Below are positions 7,876 to 35,318 of a stretch of DNA of 64,000 bases, one piece after another. Within the stretch, counting starts at the first letter, position 1, and every line of letters begins with the position of its first letter. The translations under genes and the position numbers were made by a program. The stretch covers positions 4,714,388 to 4,778,387 of the forward strand of contig NZ_CP024081.1 in the NCBI RefSeq assembly GCF_003033885.1, in the 5' to 3' direction. This stretch comes from Pseudomonas rhizophila. GTDB taxonomy: Bacteria; Pseudomonadota; Gammaproteobacteria; Pseudomonadales; Pseudomonadaceae. The notes under the pieces are model-generated. The model did no database searches, was not told where the DNA came from, and saw only the letters and a program-made list of their open reading frames with translations.

Positions 7876-9297
7876 TTATTGCGCGGAGCCTTCGCTGAGC
7901 ATGCTTGCTGCCTGAAACAGGATCTGCCCCACAAAATCGATCTCCTGCTCAGTGATGATCAGCGGCGGCAAGAAGCGCACCGTCGCCCCATGGCGCCCAC
8001 CAAGCTCGACGATCAAGCCGTGCTTCAGGCAAGCCTGCTGGAAGGCCTTGGCCCGGGCTGTGTCCACCGGCGGATGGCCCTGTACATCAAGGGTGCCCTG
8101 CGGGTCGACGATTTCCATCCCGAGCATCAGGCCGCGACCCCGCACATCGCCGATCCAGGCGAACTCGTTTTGCAGCGCCTGCAGTTGTTTTTGCAGGTAA
8201 GCGCCGACCTTTTCAGCGTGCTGGACCAGACCTTCATCGCGGATGAAACGCAAGGTCGCGGTACCGGCCGCCATCGCCAACTGATTGCCGCGGAATGTGC
8301 CGGCGTGGGCACCCGGCTGCCAGACGTCCAGCGACTCGTGGTAGACCATGACCGACAGCGGCAACCCGCCACCGATGGCTTTGGAGAGGGTGATGACATC
8401 CGGCGTGATCCCCGATTGCTCGAAGCCAAACATCCGGCCACTGCGGGCAATGCCGCACTGGATCTCGTCGACGATCAGCGGGATGCCGTGGGCCTGGGTC
8501 AATCGGCGCAGTTCCTGCAGCCAGCGGTCCGGCGCGGCAATGACCCCACCCTCCCCTTGAATCGGCTCCAGGATCAGCGCCGCCGGTGCGGTCACCCCGC
8601 TTTCCGGGTCGTTGAGCAAGTGCTCCAGGTAACGCACGTTCAACGTGACTGCCTGATCGCCGGCCACCCCGAACGGGCAACGATAGTCGTGCGGGAACGG
8701 CAGGCGCTGCACACCTGGCATCAATGCGCCGAGGGCATTTTTCGGTGACAGGTTGCCGCTGATGGCCAGCGTACCCAGGGTCATCCCGTGATAGGCCCCT
8801 TCGAACGCCAGGACTGAATGCCGCCCCGTGGCGGTGCGGGTCAGCTTGAGCGCGGCCTCGACCGCATCGGCCCCACTCGGGCCGCAGAACTGGATGCGTG
8901 CATGGCGAGCGAACTCGCTAGGCAGGCAAGCGAAAATCTCTTGGACGAATGCGTCCTTCACGGGGGTCATGAGGTCCAGGGTGTGCATCGGCACACCGGC
9001 TGCCATGACCTGAGTGATGGCTTCGATAATCACCGGATGGTTGTGGCCCAGCGCCAGGGTGCCGGCACCGGCCAGGCAATCGACAAACACTTGCCCCCGG
9101 CTGTCCTGCACATAAATGCCATGGGCCCTCTCAAGCACCAGCGGAATGCGTCGCGGGTAACTGCGGGCGTTGGATTCCTGCTGTTGCTGACGTTCCAGCA
9201 GTGGGGTCGAATCGAGGCAGTAAGGACTCGACAGGCCGGTGTGCAACAGGCGCAGCTGTTGCGCGCCACCCGCTGTGACATTCGAAAAAGCACTCAT
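7876..9297 (-). CDS. Diaminobutyrate-2-oxoglutarate aminotransferase for siderophore precursor
   Basis: A 473-aa class-III PLP aminotransferase that makes L-2,4-diaminobutyrate (Dab) from aspartate semialdehyde. The start is the ATG at 9297 with GGAGG just upstream. The PLP lysine is Lys306 in LSKAIGGG, the ring-pairing Asp277 is in LIVDEIQCG, and CGPSGADAVEAALKL is typical of the PvdH/EctB-like Dab group. It neighbours a TonB receptor and NRPS genes, and the first adenylation domain of the giant NRPS has a Dab-type pocket, so it most likely supplies Dab for that peptide. It resembles PvdH but lies outside a pyoverdine locus, so it is probably a dedicated paralogue. Confidence 0.9.
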   Translation of the reverse strand: MSAFSNVTAGGAQQLRLLHTGLSSPYCLDSTPLLERQQQQESNARSYPRRIPLVLERAHGIYVQDSRGQVFVDCLAGAGTLALGHNHPVIIEAITQVMAAGVPMHTLDLMTPVKDAFVQEIFACLPSEFARHARIQFCGPSGADAVEAALKLTRTATGRHSVLAFEGAYHGMTLGTLAISGNLSPKNALGALMPGVQRLPFPHDYRCPFGVAGDQAVTLNVRYLEHLLNDPESGVTAPAALILEPIQGEGGVIAAPDRWLQELRRLTQAHGIPLIVDEIQCGIARSGRMFGFEQSGITPDVITLSKAIGGGLPLSVMVYHESLDVWQPGAHAGTFRGNQLAMAAGTATLRFIRDEGLVQHAEKVGAYLQKQLQALQNEFAWIGDVRGRGLMLGMEIVDPQGTLDVQGHPPVDTARAKAFQQACLKHGLIVELGGRHGATVRFLPPLIITEQEIDFVGQILFQAASMLSEGSAQ

Positions 9298-9419
9298 GAT
9301 TTCCTCCATGGAGGCTGGGTTTGGAAGGGAACGAACAGCCTGGAAACAAACATCCGATACGTTGCAGGACAGGCGCGAGGAGATTGCCTCCCCGCGCCTT
9401 TGGGTTTACATGTCGTCGC

Positions 9420-11480
9420 TTACATATCGTAACGAAGGCTCATGCCCACCGTGCGCGGTGCGCCGACGTCGATGATGTCGTCGTTACGATTGTTGGTGAC
9501 GTATTCCTTGTCGAAGGCGTTTTTGACGTAAGCGGACACAGCGACGTTCTTGGTGACTTTGTACTCGGTGTTGAAGTTCACCAGCACATAGGCGTCGCTC
9601 TTACGCTCACCAGTGACTTTGCCGTTTGAATCGAACTCATACTCCGAAGGCGCGGTGCCCTGATAGACAACGTCCGTGCCGAATATCAGACGGTCGTCGA
9701 AGCGATAGACACCCCCCACAGAGGCCTTGTATTTAGGCGAGAAGAGGAACGACTCACCACTCCTGTCCTGACCGCTGTCAGAGACGAAGTCCTTGTATTT
9801 GCTATCGGTCACGGCCGCGCCGACGTTCAGGGTCAGTTGCTCGGTGATGTCTTTTTCGACGAAGACTTCCAGGCCCTTGATGTCACTGCGACCGGCGTTG
9901 TAGATATCAATGACCGCGCTACCGTTCTGCCGCACGCTGACCTGCTGGTCTTTCCAGTCGGTGTAGTACAGGTTGGCGCGGGTACGCAGAGTTTTGTCGA
10001 AGAACGAACCACGATAAGACAGCTCGTAGTTGGTGGTGTATTCCGGGTCGTAGGCCTGGTGACCACTACCGGAGCGCAGGTTGACGCCGCCACCGCGATA
10101 GCCCTTCTGCACCATGAAACCGAGGTACTGGTCCGTTGCCAGTTCATAGTCGATGCCGAGTTTCGGCAGCACGGCATCAAACGACTTCTTGATTTTCTCG
10201 GGAACGAAGCGGCCGTCCTCTTCGATATCGGTATCGTTCGTCTCATGGTCGTAACGCAGACCGGTGATCAACGTCCAGCGCGGTGCGAACGTCCAGTTGA
10301 CTTCACCGAACACCGCCTTGTTTTCAATCTTGGTATCACCTTTGACCGTACGAACCAGCACGTCATCGAAAAACAACCGGTCGTGGAAAGCGTTGGTGTT
10401 GTGGCCATAGTACGCACCCACAAAACTCTTCACTGTGTCTGAGGCGTAATTCAGGCGCAGCTCCTGACTGAACAGGTTACCGTCTTGCTTACGCAGCACG
10501 ACCTCGTCAGCCAACGCCGTCTGGTCAAAGTCCAGACGGTTGCTGTAGTCGGTGCTGGTATTGGCGGTCATGCTCGTCAGCGACCAGGCATCGTTCAGAC
10601 GATAATCCACCTTGGCGCTGAGGGTGTCCTGCTTGAGGTTGTCGAAAGCCTTGGTGTTGGACGCGATATCGTAATAGCTCGGCTTGCCGTTGACGCGCAT
10701 GGTCGAACGGTCGCCCTGGCGGTGTTCGCTATGGGCGTAGGTCAGCAAGACATCGGTGTCGTCATTGGGCAGGATCAGCAATTTGCCGCGGGTGTTGCTG
10801 GTGCGACGCGGGTTGGCGTCGTCATTGAGCGTGGTGTTGCGGATGTAGCCGTCACCTTCGCCATAGTCCACAGCGATACGCCCGGCGATCTTGTCGTCGA
10901 CGATGGAACCACCACCGGCCACCGCCGCCCCGCGCTCGCCGTAATTGCCCACATTGGTTTGTGCCGAGAAGCTCGGTTCGAAAGTTGGGTTCTTGGTCCG
11001 GATAACCACCGCGCCGGCCAGGGAGTTACGGCCCTGGGTGGTGGATTGCGGGCCAAGGAATACTTCGACCTGCTCGGCATCCCAGAGCGGGACCGGGCTG
11101 AGGGTCAGCGCACGGTTGGGCTGCACGGCACCGTCGACATACACCGATACCGCACCATTGAGGGCCGCCGGGCCCTGATCGTCAAAACCGGACACCGGAA
11201 CACCACGGATACCCCAGTTCTCATTGCCGGCCTGGCTATAGACGCCAGGTGTGCGGGCAAACACATCCACCAGGTCCTTGTCGCCGTGCTCACGCAGATT
11301 CTTGTCGGTGACGACCACGACGCTGGACTGGGTCTGCTCAAGCGTGCGGTCGATTTTTTCACCTGTCACGGTGATCGGAGCAATCTCCATCGTGCCGGCT
11401 TCTTCGGCCGCCCATGCAGCGTTGCTCAGGCCTATGGCCGACCCTACAGCCAACGCAATTGTGTTCTTTTTGAAATTCAC
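9420..11480 (-). CDS. TonB-dependent outer-membrane siderophore receptor
   Basis: A 686-aa outer-membrane receptor. Residues 1-24 form a signal peptide ending AWA, followed by a TonB-box-like APITVTGEK and a plug domain (RTPGVYSQAGNENWGIRG). The rest shows the alternating pattern of a 22-strand barrel and ends in SLRYDM. There is no N-terminal signalling extension, so it does not drive a cell-surface sigma/anti-sigma cascade as FpvA does. It is divergent from the hydroxylase/NRPS operon, with a Fur-like site between, which suggests uptake of the ferric form of the siderophore made here. The ligand is inferred from context only. Confidence 0.9.
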   Translation of the reverse strand: MNFKKNTIALAVGSAIGLSNAAWAAEEAGTMEIAPITVTGEKIDRTLEQTQSSVVVVTDKNLREHGDKDLVDVFARTPGVYSQAGNENWGIRGVPVSGFDDQGPAALNGAVSVYVDGAVQPNRALTLSPVPLWDAEQVEVFLGPQSTTQGRNSLAGAVVIRTKNPTFEPSFSAQTNVGNYGERGAAVAGGGSIVDDKIAGRIAVDYGEGDGYIRNTTLNDDANPRRTSNTRGKLLILPNDDTDVLLTYAHSEHRQGDRSTMRVNGKPSYYDIASNTKAFDNLKQDTLSAKVDYRLNDAWSLTSMTANTSTDYSNRLDFDQTALADEVVLRKQDGNLFSQELRLNYASDTVKSFVGAYYGHNTNAFHDRLFFDDVLVRTVKGDTKIENKAVFGEVNWTFAPRWTLITGLRYDHETNDTDIEEDGRFVPEKIKKSFDAVLPKLGIDYELATDQYLGFMVQKGYRGGGVNLRSGSGHQAYDPEYTTNYELSYRGSFFDKTLRTRANLYYTDWKDQQVSVRQNGSAVIDIYNAGRSDIKGLEVFVEKDITEQLTLNVGAAVTDSKYKDFVSDSGQDRSGESFLFSPKYKASVGGVYRFDDRLIFGTDVVYQGTAPSEYEFDSNGKVTGERKSDAYVLVNFNTEYKVTKNVAVSAYVKNAFDKEYVTNNRNDDIIDVGAPRTVGMSLRYDM

Positions 11481-11583
11481 GCCCCGCTCCCCTGCGACAG
11501 ATATTTTTAGGTTTTTTGAGCTGGCCGAAGGCTGTGTGGCGCCAGCGGAGCGGAGTCTAATCCAAAAAAAAAATTAAATAAAT

Positions 11584-11602
11584 AGTATTGATAATCCATC
11601 TC
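11584..11602. promoter_or_regulatory. Candidate Fur box in divergent receptor/NRPS promoter
   Basis: AGTATTGATAATCCATCTC matches the 19-base Fur consensus GATAATGATAATCATTATC at 13 of 19 positions when counted by hand. It lies in an AT-rich stretch between the TonB receptor gene (left) and the first biosynthetic gene (right), where iron-dependent repression of both would be expected. No confident PvdS-type promoter was found. Confidence 0.55.
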
Positions 11603-11728
11603 ATTTGTACCTAGTATGACGTCTTGTATTGATTTGAATACATTACAGACGAGTCCTACACAACCGACCGCTGCCCTGCTTTCAAGGTCTTGTGACTGGT
11701 CGAAGAAGACAAAAGAGGATGTACAAGG

Positions 11729-12706
11729 ATGACCTCAATCGAACACCTGAACGGGCGTTCCGAGCTTTTTTCCATGGCGCCCACGGATGCAAGCGCCCAG
11801 TCGCTACCCCTGCTGGTGCAGGGGGCATCGGGACAGTCGATCCACGATCTGGACGCCTCGATTCGCGACAGCCTGGCTCATGCCCTGACCACGGTTGGCG
11901 GCGTGTTGTTTCGCGGTTTCACGGTCGCCACGCCCATCGATTTCAAGCGCTTCGCCGCCAGCTTCGGTACACCGCTGGCCAGTTACGAATTCGGCTCCAC
12001 GCCACGCAGCAAGGTCTTCGCCGGGGTCTATAGCTCCACGGAATACCCGGCCCATCAATTCATACCCTTGCACAACGAGCAGGCCTACACCCGCCCTTGG
12101 CCTTCGCGCATCTGGTTTCACTGCATCAAGGCCAGTGAAACCGGCGGCGAGACCCCGATTGCCGACAGCCGCCTGATCTACCAGCGCATGCCCGCCGAGA
12201 TCCGCGAGCTGTTCGCCAGCCGCGAGTTGCTCTATGTACGCAACTACAGCGGCGCCCTGGACCTGCCTTGGGAAAAAGTCTTCAACACCCAGGACCGTGC
12301 CCAGGTCGAACGCTACTGCCGGGACAATGACATCGAGTGGGAATGGAAAGCCGATGGCGACCTGCGCACCCGCCAGCGTTGCGCCGCCGTGCAGCAGCAT
12401 CCCGATACCGGTGAATGGGTCTGGTTCAACCAGGCGCACCTGTTCCATGTCTCGGCCATCGAACCGAGCGTACGCGCCAGCCTGCTGGCAGCGGTGGGTG
12501 AAGAGAACCTGCCGCGCCATGTCTATTTCGGCGACGGCTCGGCCATTGCCGACGACATGCTCGACACCGTGCGCGAGGTTTACCGCGAGACTGCCATCAG
12601 TTTCCCCTGGCAACCGGGCGATATCCTGATGCTCGACAACCGACTGGTGGCACACGGTCGCAATCCTTTCACCGGTGACCGCAAAGTCATCGTGGCCATG
12701 GCGTGA
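11729..12706 (+). CDS. SyrP-like Fe(II)/2-oxoglutarate amino acid beta-hydroxylase (1)
   Basis: A 325-aa TauD/TfdA-family dioxygenase. The iron-binding triad is visible as His115 and Glu117 in PLHNE and His309 in VAHGR; the residues after it (FTGDRK) include the 2-oxoglutarate-binding Arg. HNE instead of HxD is typical of SyrP-like enzymes that hydroxylate amino acids tethered to NRPS carrier domains. The gene begins the biosynthetic operon and is 7 bases from the loading-protein gene. With a second homologue nearby, one is expected to make beta-hydroxyhistidine and the other beta-hydroxyaspartate; which does which cannot be told by eye. Confidence 0.88.
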   Translation: MTSIEHLNGRSELFSMAPTDASAQSLPLLVQGASGQSIHDLDASIRDSLAHALTTVGGVLFRGFTVATPIDFKRFAASFGTPLASYEFGSTPRSKVFAGVYSSTEYPAHQFIPLHNEQAYTRPWPSRIWFHCIKASETGGETPIADSRLIYQRMPAEIRELFASRELLYVRNYSGALDLPWEKVFNTQDRAQVERYCRDNDIEWEWKADGDLRTRQRCAAVQQHPDTGEWVWFNQAHLFHVSAIEPSVRASLLAAVGEENLPRHVYFGDGSAIADDMLDTVREVYRETAISFPWQPGDILMLDNRLVAHGRNPFTGDRKVIVAMA

Positions 12707-12713
12707 ATTGCAC

Positions 12714-16142
<3,429 letters not shown>

Positions 16143-16159
16143 CCGAGTCGGATGCCGTT

Positions 16160-17206
16160 ATGTCTATCGTGCCCCCATCGCCACGTGCCCTTGGCGCCGT
16201 GCGTCGCAAAGCCATGAACGTCTCGGAACAACAGTTGGTCACCGAGCGCCTGCTCAGTCCAGACCACGCGCTGCCCCTGGTGATCGAACCGGCGGTCAGC
16301 GGCGTTGACCTGATCGCCTGGGCCGCCCGGGAACGCGAGTCGCTGGAAAAGAAACTGCTGCAGTACGGCGCCCTGCTGTTTCGCGGCTTCAACGTCGCGT
16401 CTGTCGAGCAGTTCGACCAGGTGATCGCCGCCCTCTCCCCCGGAGCGCTGGAATACATGTTCCGCGCGTCCCCCCGGACACGGGTCGGCGGCAACATCTA
16501 CACCTCGACCGACTACCCGGCCGACCAGATGATTTTCCCCCACAACGAGCACTCCTACTCGCCGCGCTTCCCGCTGCGGTTGTTCTTCTACTGCCAACTG
16601 CCGTCCGAGACCGGCGGTGAAACACCGATCGGCTCGACCCGCGCCGTAAAGGCCAGGATCAGCCCGCAGATCGAAGCGCGGTTCCGGGAAAAAGGCGTGC
16701 TGTACGTTCGCAACTACGGCGACGGTTTCGGCCTGCCGTGGCAGAGCGTGTTCCAGTCCGAAGACCGCCGCGAAGTGGAAGCCTACTGCGCCAGCGTCGG
16801 CATCGAAGTGGAATGGAAAGACAACAATCGCCTGCGCACCCGCCAACGCGGGCCGGCCGTGGTGCGCCACCCGCGCACCGGCGAAGAGGTCTGGTTCAAC
16901 CACGCCACGTTCTTCCACATCAGCACCCTGCCCGAGCGAATCCGCGATTCGCTGCAAAGCAACTTCAACGACCTCGACCTGCCCACCAACACCTTTTACG
17001 GCGATGGCGAACCGATCGAGCCGCAGGTCCTGGAATCGCTACGCGCGGCCTACCTCGACTCGCTGGTGCGCTTCAGCTGGCAGCAGGGGGACGTGTTGTT
17101 CATCGACAACATGCTCGCTGTGCACGGTCGCGAACCCTTTACCGGCAAGCGCGCCATCATGACCGGCATGGCTGAAGCCCTGCTGTCGAGCGACGTTGCC
17201 GTCTGA
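16160..17206 (+). CDS. SyrP-like Fe(II)/2-oxoglutarate amino acid beta-hydroxylase (2)
   Basis: A 348-aa TauD/TfdA-family enzyme, a paralogue of the product of 11729-12706. The iron ligands are His128 and Glu130 in FPHNE and His322 in AVHGR. The two share blocks such as LYVRNY, LRTRQR and the GDG(S/E) region but differ clearly elsewhere, as expected for enzymes with different substrates. It sits between the loading protein and the one-module NRPS. It starts at ATG 16160, 17 bases after the previous stop. By context it hydroxylates the beta carbon of an NRPS-bound His or Asp. Confidence 0.87.
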   Translation: MSIVPPSPRALGAVRRKAMNVSEQQLVTERLLSPDHALPLVIEPAVSGVDLIAWAARERESLEKKLLQYGALLFRGFNVASVEQFDQVIAALSPGALEYMFRASPRTRVGGNIYTSTDYPADQMIFPHNEHSYSPRFPLRLFFYCQLPSETGGETPIGSTRAVKARISPQIEARFREKGVLYVRNYGDGFGLPWQSVFQSEDRREVEAYCASVGIEVEWKDNNRLRTRQRGPAVVRHPRTGEEVWFNHATFFHISTLPERIRDSLQSNFNDLDLPTNTFYGDGEPIEPQVLESLRAAYLDSLVRFSWQQGDVLFIDNMLAVHGREPFTGKRAIMTGMAEALLSSDVAV

Positions 17207-17311
17207 CATTCAACGGGTCCACCCGCCGTTCGCAGGCGGCTTGCCTGACACGAGTCCAGCAAGCCCCGACGTCTGTGCGGTGATCCAGGCTCAAGCCCTT
17301 TTCCAGTCGAG

Positions 17312-20380
<3,069 letters not shown>

Positions 20381-20438
20381 GCGGTTCTTCTCGTCACCAC
20401 GCCACCACCGTCGCCCCTATTTACGCAGGACCCTTTCA

Positions 20439-31991
<11,553 letters not shown>

Positions 31992-32358
31992 AGCAGGGCC
32001 AGACGCGCTGAACGCCTGACCCTGCGGTTGTTGCAGTACCACGAATCACCCTTCAGGTTTTGCGATAGCTGAACAACGGATGACGTGAACGGCCCACCGG
32101 CCTGACGAAGAACCTGACATAAAAATCGGCTTCAGAAGCCGCGGCATTTTTCAGGATCGTCAGGCGCGACTCTCATCGTGGCGCGGGGCATGCCCTGGAT
32201 CGACGCCGGATAGATTTAAGCAAGCCAACCACTTCACCCATTAATCAGTATTGCAAAAATGGGGGTGACCATAGATTTTTTTGGGCTGTAGAAGTCGCCT
32301 ACCTCGGGCTATCCTGAGGCGCTTGAACATACGACTCCAAGAGGGAAAGGCTTTGGGC
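31992..32358. other. Intergenic stretch after the broken NRPS, no confident gene
   Basis: A 367-bp gap with no NRPS-like reading in any frame. A hairpin with arms GCAGGG (31993-31998) and CCCTGC (32020-32025) begins right after the stop. On the minus strand a short frame without a start codon, about 32174 down to 32055, could be the tail of a lost gene (it ends RSRHPLFSYRKT). A T-rich run is at 32274-32281. This is the flank to which the NRPS has been joined. Confidence 0.5.
32127..32151 (+). terminator. Rho-independent terminator downstream of the NRPS
   Basis: CGGCTT (32127-32132) pairs with AAGCCG (32136-32141) around a three-base loop, followed after GCGGCA-like bases by TTTTT at 32147-32151. 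It is flanked by AAAAA upstream, so it could also act on the minus strand. Confidence 0.55.
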
Positions 32359-33456
32359 ATGGACATCGATTGCGTGGTGGTGGGCGCTGGCGTGGTCGGG
32401 CTCGCCGTGGCTCGGGAACTGGCCCAGGCCGGTCACGACGTCCTGTTGATCGAAGCCGGCGAAGCCATTGGCATGGGCACCAGCTCGCGCAATTCCGAAG
32501 TCATCCATGCCGGCATTTATTACCCTCCGGGAAGCCTCAAGGCGCAACTATGCGTCGAGGGTCGCCAGCGGTTGTACGCGTATTGCGCGAGTCATGGGGT
32601 CGCGACCCACAGGCTTGGCAAATTGATCGTTGCCAAGGATCAGTTTCAGGTGGAGGGTCTCAAGGCCTTGCTTGAGCGAGGATTGAAGAACGGTGTCGAC
32701 GACCTGCGTCTGCTCGATCAGCAGCAGGCGCTGGAGCTGGAGCCCGCTCTGGCGTGCGTGGCCGCGCTGTATTCGCCTTCCACCGGTATCGTCGACGCGC
32801 ACGCACTGATGCTGGCCTTGCAGGGGGATGCCGAAGCGGCCGGTGCCGACATCGTATTTCACACGCCCTTGCTGAGGGCACGGACCATCACCGGAGGTTT
32901 CATGCTGGAGCTGGGTGGTACGGCGCAGATGAGCGTGTCCTGCCGCCGACTGATCAACGCCGCCGGCCTCCAGGCGCCCGCCCTCGCCCGCCGTATCGAA
33001 GGCTTGGCGCCGCACTCGGTGCCCCGCGATTATCTGTGCAAGGGCAACTACTTCAGCCTGACTGGACGCGCGCCTTTTCGACATCTGATCTACCCCGCTC
33101 CGGAAGCTGCCGGCTTGGGCATTCACATGACCCTGGACCTGGCGGGCCAGGCCCGATTCGGTCCGGACACCGAGTGGCTCGAGCGCGAGGACTACCGCGT
33201 GGACCCGGCCCGCGCCGAAGTTTTCTACCCGGCGATTCGCAATTATTGGCCGGGCTTGCCGGACCAAAGCCTGCAACCGGGCTATAGCGGCATCCGCCCG
33301 AAAATTTCCGGCCCCGACGAGCCGGCCCGGGACTTCCTCATCAGCAGCCCCGCCGAGCATCAGGTCCCGGGGCTGATCAATCTGTTCGGGATCGAATCGC
33401 CAGGGCTGACCTCCTGCTTGGCGCTCGCCGGGCGGGTGCGGCAACTGATCGTCTAG
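32359..33456 (+). CDS. FAD-dependent oxidoreductase, L-2-hydroxyglutarate oxidase-like
   Basis: A 365-aa DAO-family flavoprotein. The FAD-binding [10 protein letters not shown] lies at the N-terminus, followed by the acidic end of strand two ([20 protein letters not shown]), which together with [13 protein letters not shown] is typical of the L-2-hydroxyglutarate dehydrogenase/oxidase group. The C-terminal [14 protein letters not shown] completes the FAD site. The likely reaction is oxidation of a 2-hydroxy acid to a 2-oxo acid; L-2-hydroxyglutarate is plausible but not proved, and the protein is somewhat shorter than E. coli LhgO. GAGGG precedes the ATG at 32359. It stands alone, with its own promoter. 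Confidence 0.82.
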   Translation: MDIDCVVVGAGVVGLAVARELAQAGHDVLLIEAGEAIGMGTSSRNSEVIHAGIYYPPGSLKAQLCVEGRQRLYAYCASHGVATHRLGKLIVAKDQFQVEGLKALLERGLKNGVDDLRLLDQQQALELEPALACVAALYSPSTGIVDAHALMLALQGDAEAAGADIVFHTPLLRARTITGGFMLELGGTAQMSVSCRRLINAAGLQAPALARRIEGLAPHSVPRDYLCKGNYFSLTGRAPFRHLIYPAPEAAGLGIHMTLDLAGQARFGPDTEWLEREDYRVDPARAEVFYPAIRNYWPGLPDQSLQPGYSGIRPKISGPDEPARDFLISSPAEHQVPGLINLFGIESPGLTSCLALAGRVRQLIV

Positions 33457-33657
33457 CGGAGGGGGCAGCGCAAAGTGCAATGCATTTTTCCATGCCCTCA
33501 TGCAGGCTGCACGACCCGCAAAAAACAGGCCGATATAACCTGCTGTTTTAAAACGAGTTTATATAAATCATTGGCTGGCACGACTGATGCAATTTCCCTG
33601 TAACGCGGCGTTGGCGCTTGAAGCCGGCCCGCATCCGTGAATTGCCAGGAGCTACAT

Positions 33658-34134
33658 ATGAACGCCATCGACCTGTTGAAAGCCGACCATGAACGCGTCA
33701 AGGCCATCCTTGCCCAGCTGAGCGAATCAACCAGCCGGGGCATCAAGAAACGCACCGACCTGTTGGCGAAGCTGGAAATGGAAATCTCCATTCATACCCG
33801 ACTGGAAGAAGAGATTCTCTATCCGGCCTACAAGCAGGCCGGCGGCAAGGAGCAGGCCGAGATGTACTACGAGGCCAAGGAAGAGCACCGCACCGTCGAC
33901 TCGCTGGTGCTGCCGGACCTGAAGAACACCGACCCGTCCACCCCAGAATTTGCCGGCCGGGTGAAAGTGGTCAAAGAGTTGCTTGAGCACCATATCGAAG
34001 AAGAGGAAACCGAGATGTTCCCTCAAGCCAAAAAGCTGCTGGGCAAAGCGACGCTGGAGTCGTTGGGCGAGCAGATGGAAGCCATGAAGGCGCAGTACAA
34101 AAAAGAAATGAGCAGCTCCAGCCTGGCCGCTTGA
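33658..34134 (+). CDS. Hemerythrin HHE-domain protein
   Basis: A 158-aa all-helical protein with the di-iron ligand pattern of bacterial hemerythrins: His11 (ADHERV), His46 and Glu50 (IHTRLEEE), His77 (EEHRTV), and His111/His112 with Glu116 (HHIEEEE). Such proteins bind O2 or NO, or store or sense iron, in the cytoplasm. The start follows AGGAG at 7 bases; an earlier in-frame ATG at 33637 has no ribosome site. It is a single gene that ends before a strong hairpin. Function within the family is unassigned; oxidative or nitrosative stress is the usual setting. Confidence 0.88.
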   Translation: MNAIDLLKADHERVKAILAQLSESTSRGIKKRTDLLAKLEMEISIHTRLEEEILYPAYKQAGGKEQAEMYYEAKEEHRTVDSLVLPDLKNTDPSTPEFAGRVKVVKELLEHHIEEEETEMFPQAKKLLGKATLESLGEQMEAMKAQYKKEMSSSSLAA

Positions 34135-34149
34135 TCAGGCGCTGCCGAT

Positions 34150-34178
34150 GCGTTCAGCCGTTTGCCACGGCTGAACGC
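34150..34178. terminator. Twelve-base-pair hairpin between convergent genes
   Basis: GCGTTCAGCCGT (34150-34161) pairs perfectly with ACGGCTGAACGC (34167-34178) around a five-base loop. It separates the hemerythrin gene from the convergent lysR gene and is likely a bidirectional terminator, though without a T tract. Confidence 0.6.
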
Positions 34179-34189
34179 AGCCGGGCAGC

Positions 34190-35074
34190 TCACTGCATCT
34201 GTTCTCGCAAGAACTCCAACAGCGCCTGCACCGGGCGCGAACTTTGCCGATGTTGCGGATAGACCGCCGACAGCGCCAAGGCCTCTGTCTCGAAGCCTTC
34301 GAGCACCTTGATCAATCGACCGTCCTTCAATGCCTCTCCGACAATGAACGTCGGCAGATACGTGATGCCCATGCCCGCGATAGCCGCGTCCCTGAGTAAA
34401 TCGCCGTTATTGGCACGCATGCGTCCGGCGACCTCCAGGGTCAGCGGTTTGCTGCGTCCACCGAACCGCCATTGCACCTGACGGCTATGCCCATAGGGCA
34501 GGCAATCGTGATTGCGTAGGTCTTCGGGCCGTTCGGGCGTGCCGCGTTGCGCCAGGTAGGCGGGGCTGGCGCAGTACACTCGCTCGATGGTCGCGATACG
34601 CCGGGCGATCAACGTCGAATCCTCCAGCACGCCAATGCGCAGCGCGATGTCGTAGCCTTCCCCCAGCAGGTCAACCGAGCGATCACTCAAATCCACTTCG
34701 ACACTCACCTCTTGGTGGCGCTGCAAGAACAGCGGTAACAGGCTGCCCAGGTGCGCGACCGCGAACGAAAGTGGTGCGCTAAGACGAATGGTGCCGCGAG
34801 GCTCGCTGGTCTGGCCGCTGATGCCCTGCTCCACCTGTTCGACTTCACTGAGCAGGCGCAGCGCTGCTTCGTAATAGCGCTGGCCCAGCGGTGTCACATC
34901 CAGCCGTCGTGTCGAGCGATTGAGCAAACGCACGCCCAGTCGTTGCTCCAGCTCCATGAGCTTGCGGCTGACGAACTGCTTGGACAGCCCGAGCTTTTCC
35001 GCCGCCGCGGTGAAACTGCCCGACTCCATGACCTGGGCAAAAATGCGCATTTCTTCGAAGGGATTCATTGTCAT
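34190..35074 (-). CDS. LysR-family transcriptional regulator
   Basis: A 294-aa LysR regulator of the CrgA-like group. The N-terminal winged helix contains SFTAAAEKLGLSKQFVSRKL, and the effector domain begins near residue 90 (GTIRLSAPLSFAVAHL). Two ATG codons (35074 and 35068) are possible starts, and a GGA lies just upstream. Its neighbours are the convergent hemerythrin gene and, beyond a REP pair, a YcaC-like hydrolase gene on the same strand, so no divergent target marks its function. Confidence 0.87.
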   Translation of the reverse strand: MTMNPFEEMRIFAQVMESGSFTAAAEKLGLSKQFVSRKLMELEQRLGVRLLNRSTRRLDVTPLGQRYYEAALRLLSEVEQVEQGISGQTSEPRGTIRLSAPLSFAVAHLGSLLPLFLQRHQEVSVEVDLSDRSVDLLGEGYDIALRIGVLEDSTLIARRIATIERVYCASPAYLAQRGTPERPEDLRNHDCLPYGHSRQVQWRFGGRSKPLTLEVAGRMRANNGDLLRDAAIAGMGITYLPTFIVGEALKDGRLIKVLEGFETEALALSAVYPQHRQSSRPVQALLEFLREQMQ

Positions 35075-35153
35075 TCCAGGGTGGACAGTCGGGATGTTCT
35101 GGTGGGTATTGTGGATAGGGTGAGACAGGTTGCATAGAGGGTGAAGGTGTAGC

Positions 35154-35237
35154 CGTCATCGCGAGCAAGCTTTGCTCCCACAAGGATCTTGTGGTCACCC
35201 TGAATAAATGTGGGAGCGAGCCTGCTCGCGATGACGG
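35154..35237. repeat. REP inverted pair
   Basis: Two facing copies of the Pseudomonas REP core: CGTCATCGCGAGCAAGC to TGCTCCCACA at 35154-35182, and TGTGGGAGCGAGCCTGCTCG to GATGACGG at 35209-35237. Each has an internal palindrome and together they form a large stem-loop. They are non-coding and typical of intergenic sites in this genus. Confidence 0.85.
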
Positions 35238-35318
35238 CCGATCAGCTTGCCTAAAAGTGGATGCCATGCACAAAAACGCCCGCACAAGGCGGGCGTCATC
35301 CAGCAGCAACCACTCAGC

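Noticed and set aside
7876..9297. Calling the aminotransferase pvdH and the locus a pyoverdine cluster
   Set aside because: No chromophore-type first module, no PvdS-type promoter and no pyoverdine maturation genes; a fatty acyl-AMP ligase and SyrP-like enzymes point to a lipopeptide siderophore.
35154..35237. Repeated GTGGGAGCGAGC units considered as a CRISPR array
   Set aside because: Copies are inverted pairs scattered between genes, with no regular spacers and no cas genes.
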